From positions 1 through 6,774 of the forward strand of contig CANQBY010000070.1 in NCBI GenBank assembly GCA_947589695.1: a stretch of 6,774 nucleotides of DNA, read 5' to 3'. The position numbers and the translations under genes are program-made. The notes under the pieces were generated by a model, which was given only the letters and a program-made list of their open reading frames with translations, searched no databases and was not told where the DNA came from. Below are positions 4,771 to 6,774 of the stretch, in pieces. The DNA is from an uncultured Bacilli bacterium. Lineage in GTDB: Bacteria > Bacillota_I > Bacilli_A > RF39 > UBA660. The number at the start of each line of letters is the position of its first letter. The stretch's first letter is position 1.

Positions 4771-4809
4771 CTTGCCCATATATAAAGTACAATAAGCTAT
4801 ATGAGCAAG
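4771..4809. repeat. Imperfect 12-bp inverted repeat after the exported-protein gene
   Basis: CTTGCCCATATA (4771-4782) and TATATGAGCAAG (4798-4809) are reverse complements except for one mismatch, with a 15-nt loop. It lies between the stop codon at 4828 and the terminator. It may be an mRNA 3' hairpin. A role like the stem-loops found just after DGR variable regions is conceivable, but it lies about 80 nt beyond the last conserved motif. Confidence 0.55.
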
Positions 4810-4827
4810 ATAAAAATTATTTTTTAT

Positions 4828-6720
4828 TTATGAAACTACAAATGGATCATCTACTTCCCCTGTAGCTTTACTGAATGTTGTATTAGCCTTGAGATTTATT
4901 ACTGGGCGCACACCAAAGTTAGTGTTGCTCACACTGCGGTAGTAGAGCTGTTGACCACTATTATACAAAAGGAACACATAAGCATTACCGCTGGGGTACA
5001 CGTAATACGGAGACATTGTCCAATACTCCTGATTGGTATATAGCCAATAACCGGTATTATTCGTTCCATAGTATCCGCCGGCATACATTACTTCATCCAC
5101 TGTTATAAGTCCTACTGGTTTTTCTAATACTCCATTACCATCTCCTTTGTCTTCTTTATAAGTAAATAAATCCTGAGACTTTTGGGTACAAAGAAATGTT
5201 GGTTCTTTCTTTTGAGTTATCCGTATATACGGAGCATAATATGTAATAACTTGACCATAACCTTTAGTACCACTTGTATCTGGCTGCGAAGTGGCAGAAG
5301 AACCGTCATAAGCTTGTCTATCATTACAAAATCCTGTCGCTCCATCTATTTTGCTTAGCAAAGAATCCAAATTAGTTTCATCCCACCAATTATATAAAGA
5401 TCCTAGTATATCACTTTTAGTTTCATTTTTATGTGCGGCATCATAACTTTCTGATGAATTTCCTTTTTCTCCTCCATACATAAAACCTACATATTTATTA
5501 TCATTACGAGAAGAATTATATGCTTGATTATCTACTGCATTCTTACCATTTCCATTGCCTAAACTGCCTTCTTCTCCAGCATAAATTAATCTTATTGTTC
5601 CATTGCCATTTATTCGTATAATTCGCCAATACATATCTTTACCGGCACTCGTCTGCCCAAATTTAACCCAGTTATTACTTACTGTTCCTCTAAAATAATA
5701 ACTTTTCGCACCATCTTCATCAGGAGCCTCAAATAAGCCGTTTTCATCAGTTATAGAACAACCACTACTGCATGCTGTACCAGTAAATTTCCTTTGAGAC
5801 TCACCATGTGAACTCAAATTTAAATCTGCTAAAGTATCATCTGCTGTTGGTTTTTGTTTAAAATATAAATCACAATCTGTTCCGGTTTTATGTAAATTGT
5901 TTACTATTAAATTGTTGGTTGTATTATCCCAATCTAAGGTTGCATCATTGGTACAAGTACTTTGGGTTGTATCTAAAATGTATGTTCCATCATTGTTTGG
6001 TATTGTATCTTGCTCAGTAAATGTTCCTTTTTCTTTTTCTACTTTTATACTTAATATATTAATATCTGCACTTGCATCACTTATTTCTGCTTCTACTGTT
6101 CCTTCAAAACTTCCTTCTAAATCTTCATTTTGACTTTTATTTTCATTTGGATATTCTAATATAATGTAATAATAATATACTGTTGGTTGTGGTTGAGTTG
6201 CTGTTATAAATTGATCTGTTGCTATTGTTATATTTATTTCATTTGTTTGTTTTGGTATTGTTCCACTACTTATTTGCTCTAAATCTTTTATATTACTTAT
6301 ATCACATTTTTCACTTAAATATTGTTTTCCACTTAATACTTTTGTTTCTTTTTCACATGTTGCTTTTATTTCTTTTCCTTCTTCTAATGGTTCTTCTACT
6401 CTATATACTATATAGTTTAAATTGGTATTTAAAGTATTATTTCCTTTTAATATCAAATTAAAGGGAATTATTACATCTTCTCCTTTTGCTGTTGCTGTTA
6501 TTTTTGATACTGTTTGATGTCCTGGATAAATATTTGTATCAGTAAATTCTGCTCCTCCTTCTATATGAAGTTTAGCACCTTCTAAAGTTGCTGTTGTACC
6601 AGTTAAAGTTGCTCCTGTTCCTTTAAATATAGTTTTACCTACAAAGTAAGCAAAAGATACACCTACACCTAGAAGTAAGAGAGCAACTAGAATACTTAAT
6701 TTCTTATTCTTATTTTTCAT
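4828..6720 (-). CDS. Exported TasA-like protein with a C-terminal DGR-type (C-type lectin/FGE-like) variable module
   Basis: A 630-aa protein with a Lys/Asn-rich start, a hydrophobic segment (8-23) and then AYF (24-26), the layout of SipW-type signal peptides of TasA/CalY proteins. Residues ~30-220 resemble the TasA-type beta domain (for example IYPGHQTVSKITATAKGEDVIIPFNL). Residues ~250-290 form a small module with Cys256 and Cys283 around LDW and a closing CDLYF. Residues ~310-630 form the C-terminal module: MYWRIIRINGNGTIRLIYAG (363-382), GFCNDR with Cys465, Cys511, PVGLITVDEVMYAGG (535-549), WTMSPYY (567-573), GVRPVINL (603-610) and DDPFVV at the end. This ending resembles the variable proteins of diversity-generating retroelements and FGE-like lectin folds. 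The function is likely surface display with ligand binding (inference). The ATG at 6720 has a GGAG site 10 nt upstream, inside the end of the preceding gene. That gene lies 2 nt away and has a similar C-terminus. Confidence 0.8.
   Translation of the reverse strand: MKNKNKKLSILVALLLLGVGVSFAYFVGKTIFKGTGATLTGTTATLEGAKLHIEGGAEFTDTNIYPGHQTVSKITATAKGEDVIIPFNLILKGNNTLNTNLNYIVYRVEEPLEEGKEIKATCEKETKVLSGKQYLSEKCDISNIKDLEQISSGTIPKQTNEINITIATDQFITATQPQPTVYYYYIILEYPNENKSQNEDLEGSFEGTVEAEISDASADINILSIKVEKEKGTFTEQDTIPNNDGTYILDTTQSTCTNDATLDWDNTTNNLIVNNLHKTGTDCDLYFKQKPTADDTLADLNLSSHGESQRKFTGTACSSGCSITDENGLFEAPDEDGAKSYYFRGTVSNNWVKFGQTSAGKDMYWRIIRINGNGTIRLIYAGEEGSLGNGNGKNAVDNQAYNSSRNDNKYVGFMYGGEKGNSSESYDAAHKNETKSDILGSLYNWWDETNLDSLLSKIDGATGFCNDRQAYDGSSATSQPDTSGTKGYGQVITYYAPYIRITQKKEPTFLCTQKSQDLFTYKEDKGDGNGVLEKPVGLITVDEVMYAGGYYGTNNTGYWLYTNQEYWTMSPYYVYPSGNAYVFLLYNSGQQLYYRSVSNTNFGVRPVINLKANTTFSKATGEVDDPFVVS
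4891..5004 (-). other. Candidate DGR variable region (codons 573-610 of the exported protein)
   Basis: About 14 of these 38 codons end in C (TAC, CCC, AGC, TTC, CTC, CGC, AAC), whereas many 20-codon stretches elsewhere in the gene have none. They encode a scatter of Y, P, S, F, L, R and N. NNC codons of varied meaning are what adenine-specific mutagenesis of AAC codons in a template repeat produces. The constant GVRPVINL end (4891-4914) would be the region where mutagenic homology begins. No template repeat or reverse transcriptase is in the window, so this is inference. Confidence 0.5.
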
Positions 6721-6722
6721 TA

Positions 6723-6774
6723 TTACTCTGCTCCTTCCACAATATATGGATTATCTATTGTTCCTTTTTTATCT
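6723..6774 (-). CDS. Partial C-terminus of a second protein with the same type of ending
   Basis: The last 17 codons are visible, reading DKKGTIDNPYIVEGAE and a TAA stop; the rest lies beyond the window edge. The GTIDNPYIVE ending parallels GEVDDPFVVS at the end of the following gene, and both fit the G-x-x-D-x-P-[YF]-[IV]-V close common to this protein type. The stop is 2 nt before the next ATG and carries its ribosome site. The two are therefore very likely one operon of tandem paralogues. Confidence 0.7.
   Translation of the reverse strand, partial: DKKGTIDNPYIVEGAE

Noticed and set aside
4701..4827. SRP RNA (ffs) next to ffh
   Set aside because: I see no GGAA-capped helix 8 with its conserved internal loops; the pairings found fit a terminator and a simple inverted repeat.
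4733..4827. DGR template repeat downstream of the variable protein
   Set aside because: The stretch is too short and shows no similarity to codons 573-610 of the protein; a template, if any, must lie outside this window.
5897..6461. Plus-strand open frames, one hydrophobic and Leu-rich, opposite the exported protein
   Set aside because: They are by-products of the A-rich coding strand of the minus-strand gene. They lack ribosome sites and the hydrophobicity comes from complementing Lys/Asn/Glu codons.

Overview
This is AT-rich DNA, most likely from an uncultured, host-associated member of the Bacilli/low-GC Firmicutes (inference). The grounds are strong A/T codon bias, AGGAGG-type ribosome sites, intrinsic terminators with U-tracts, a CotD-like spore coat protein behind a promoter of sigma-K type, and a TasA/SipW-type exported protein. 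TGA is used as a stop (end of the DUF368 gene) and tryptophans are TGG, so the code is the standard bacterial one, not the Mycoplasma code.

Layout. Positions 1-2398 are read leftward (minus strand). In transcription order they hold a CotD-like spore coat protein, a DUF368/PopT-family membrane protein, secE and nusG. secE and nusG are tightly coupled (4-nt gap), and nusG ends in its own terminator rather than running into rplK. Positions 2399-3320 hold a plus-strand island that I identify as a complete type III toxin-antitoxin system, best matching the CptIN family. It has a strong sigma-A promoter, an antitoxin RNA made of two ~50-nt tandem repeats plus a fragment, an intrinsic terminator, a strong Shine-Dalgarno site, a 159-aa ToxN/AbiQ-superfamily endoribonuclease toxin and a final terminator. 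The two repeats differ, but the differences are compensatory in both helices of an H-type pseudoknot, which is direct sequence evidence for the RNA fold.

Positions 3339-4646 hold ffh (signal recognition particle GTPase) on the minus strand, with its own extended -10 promoter. Positions 4828-6720 (minus) hold a 630-aa exported protein. It has a TasA-like N-terminus with a SipW-type signal, a small two-cysteine domain, and a C-terminal module ending in WTMSPYY...GVRPVINL, as in variable proteins of diversity-generating retroelements (DGRs). Its last ~40 variable-looking codons are unusually rich in NNC codons for this AT-biased genome, which is what adenine-directed mutagenesis of AAC codons would leave. 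The last 52 bases carry the C-terminus of a second protein with the same type of ending, 2 nt upstream, so the two appear to be tandem paralogues in one operon. No reverse transcriptase or template repeat is visible, so the DGR reading is a hypothesis.

Functionally, secE, nusG and ffh are housekeeping genes (translocon, transcription elongation, membrane targeting). The DUF368 protein would recycle undecaprenyl phosphate, CotD points to sporulation, and the accessory parts are the type III toxin-antitoxin island and the candidate variable surface proteins.
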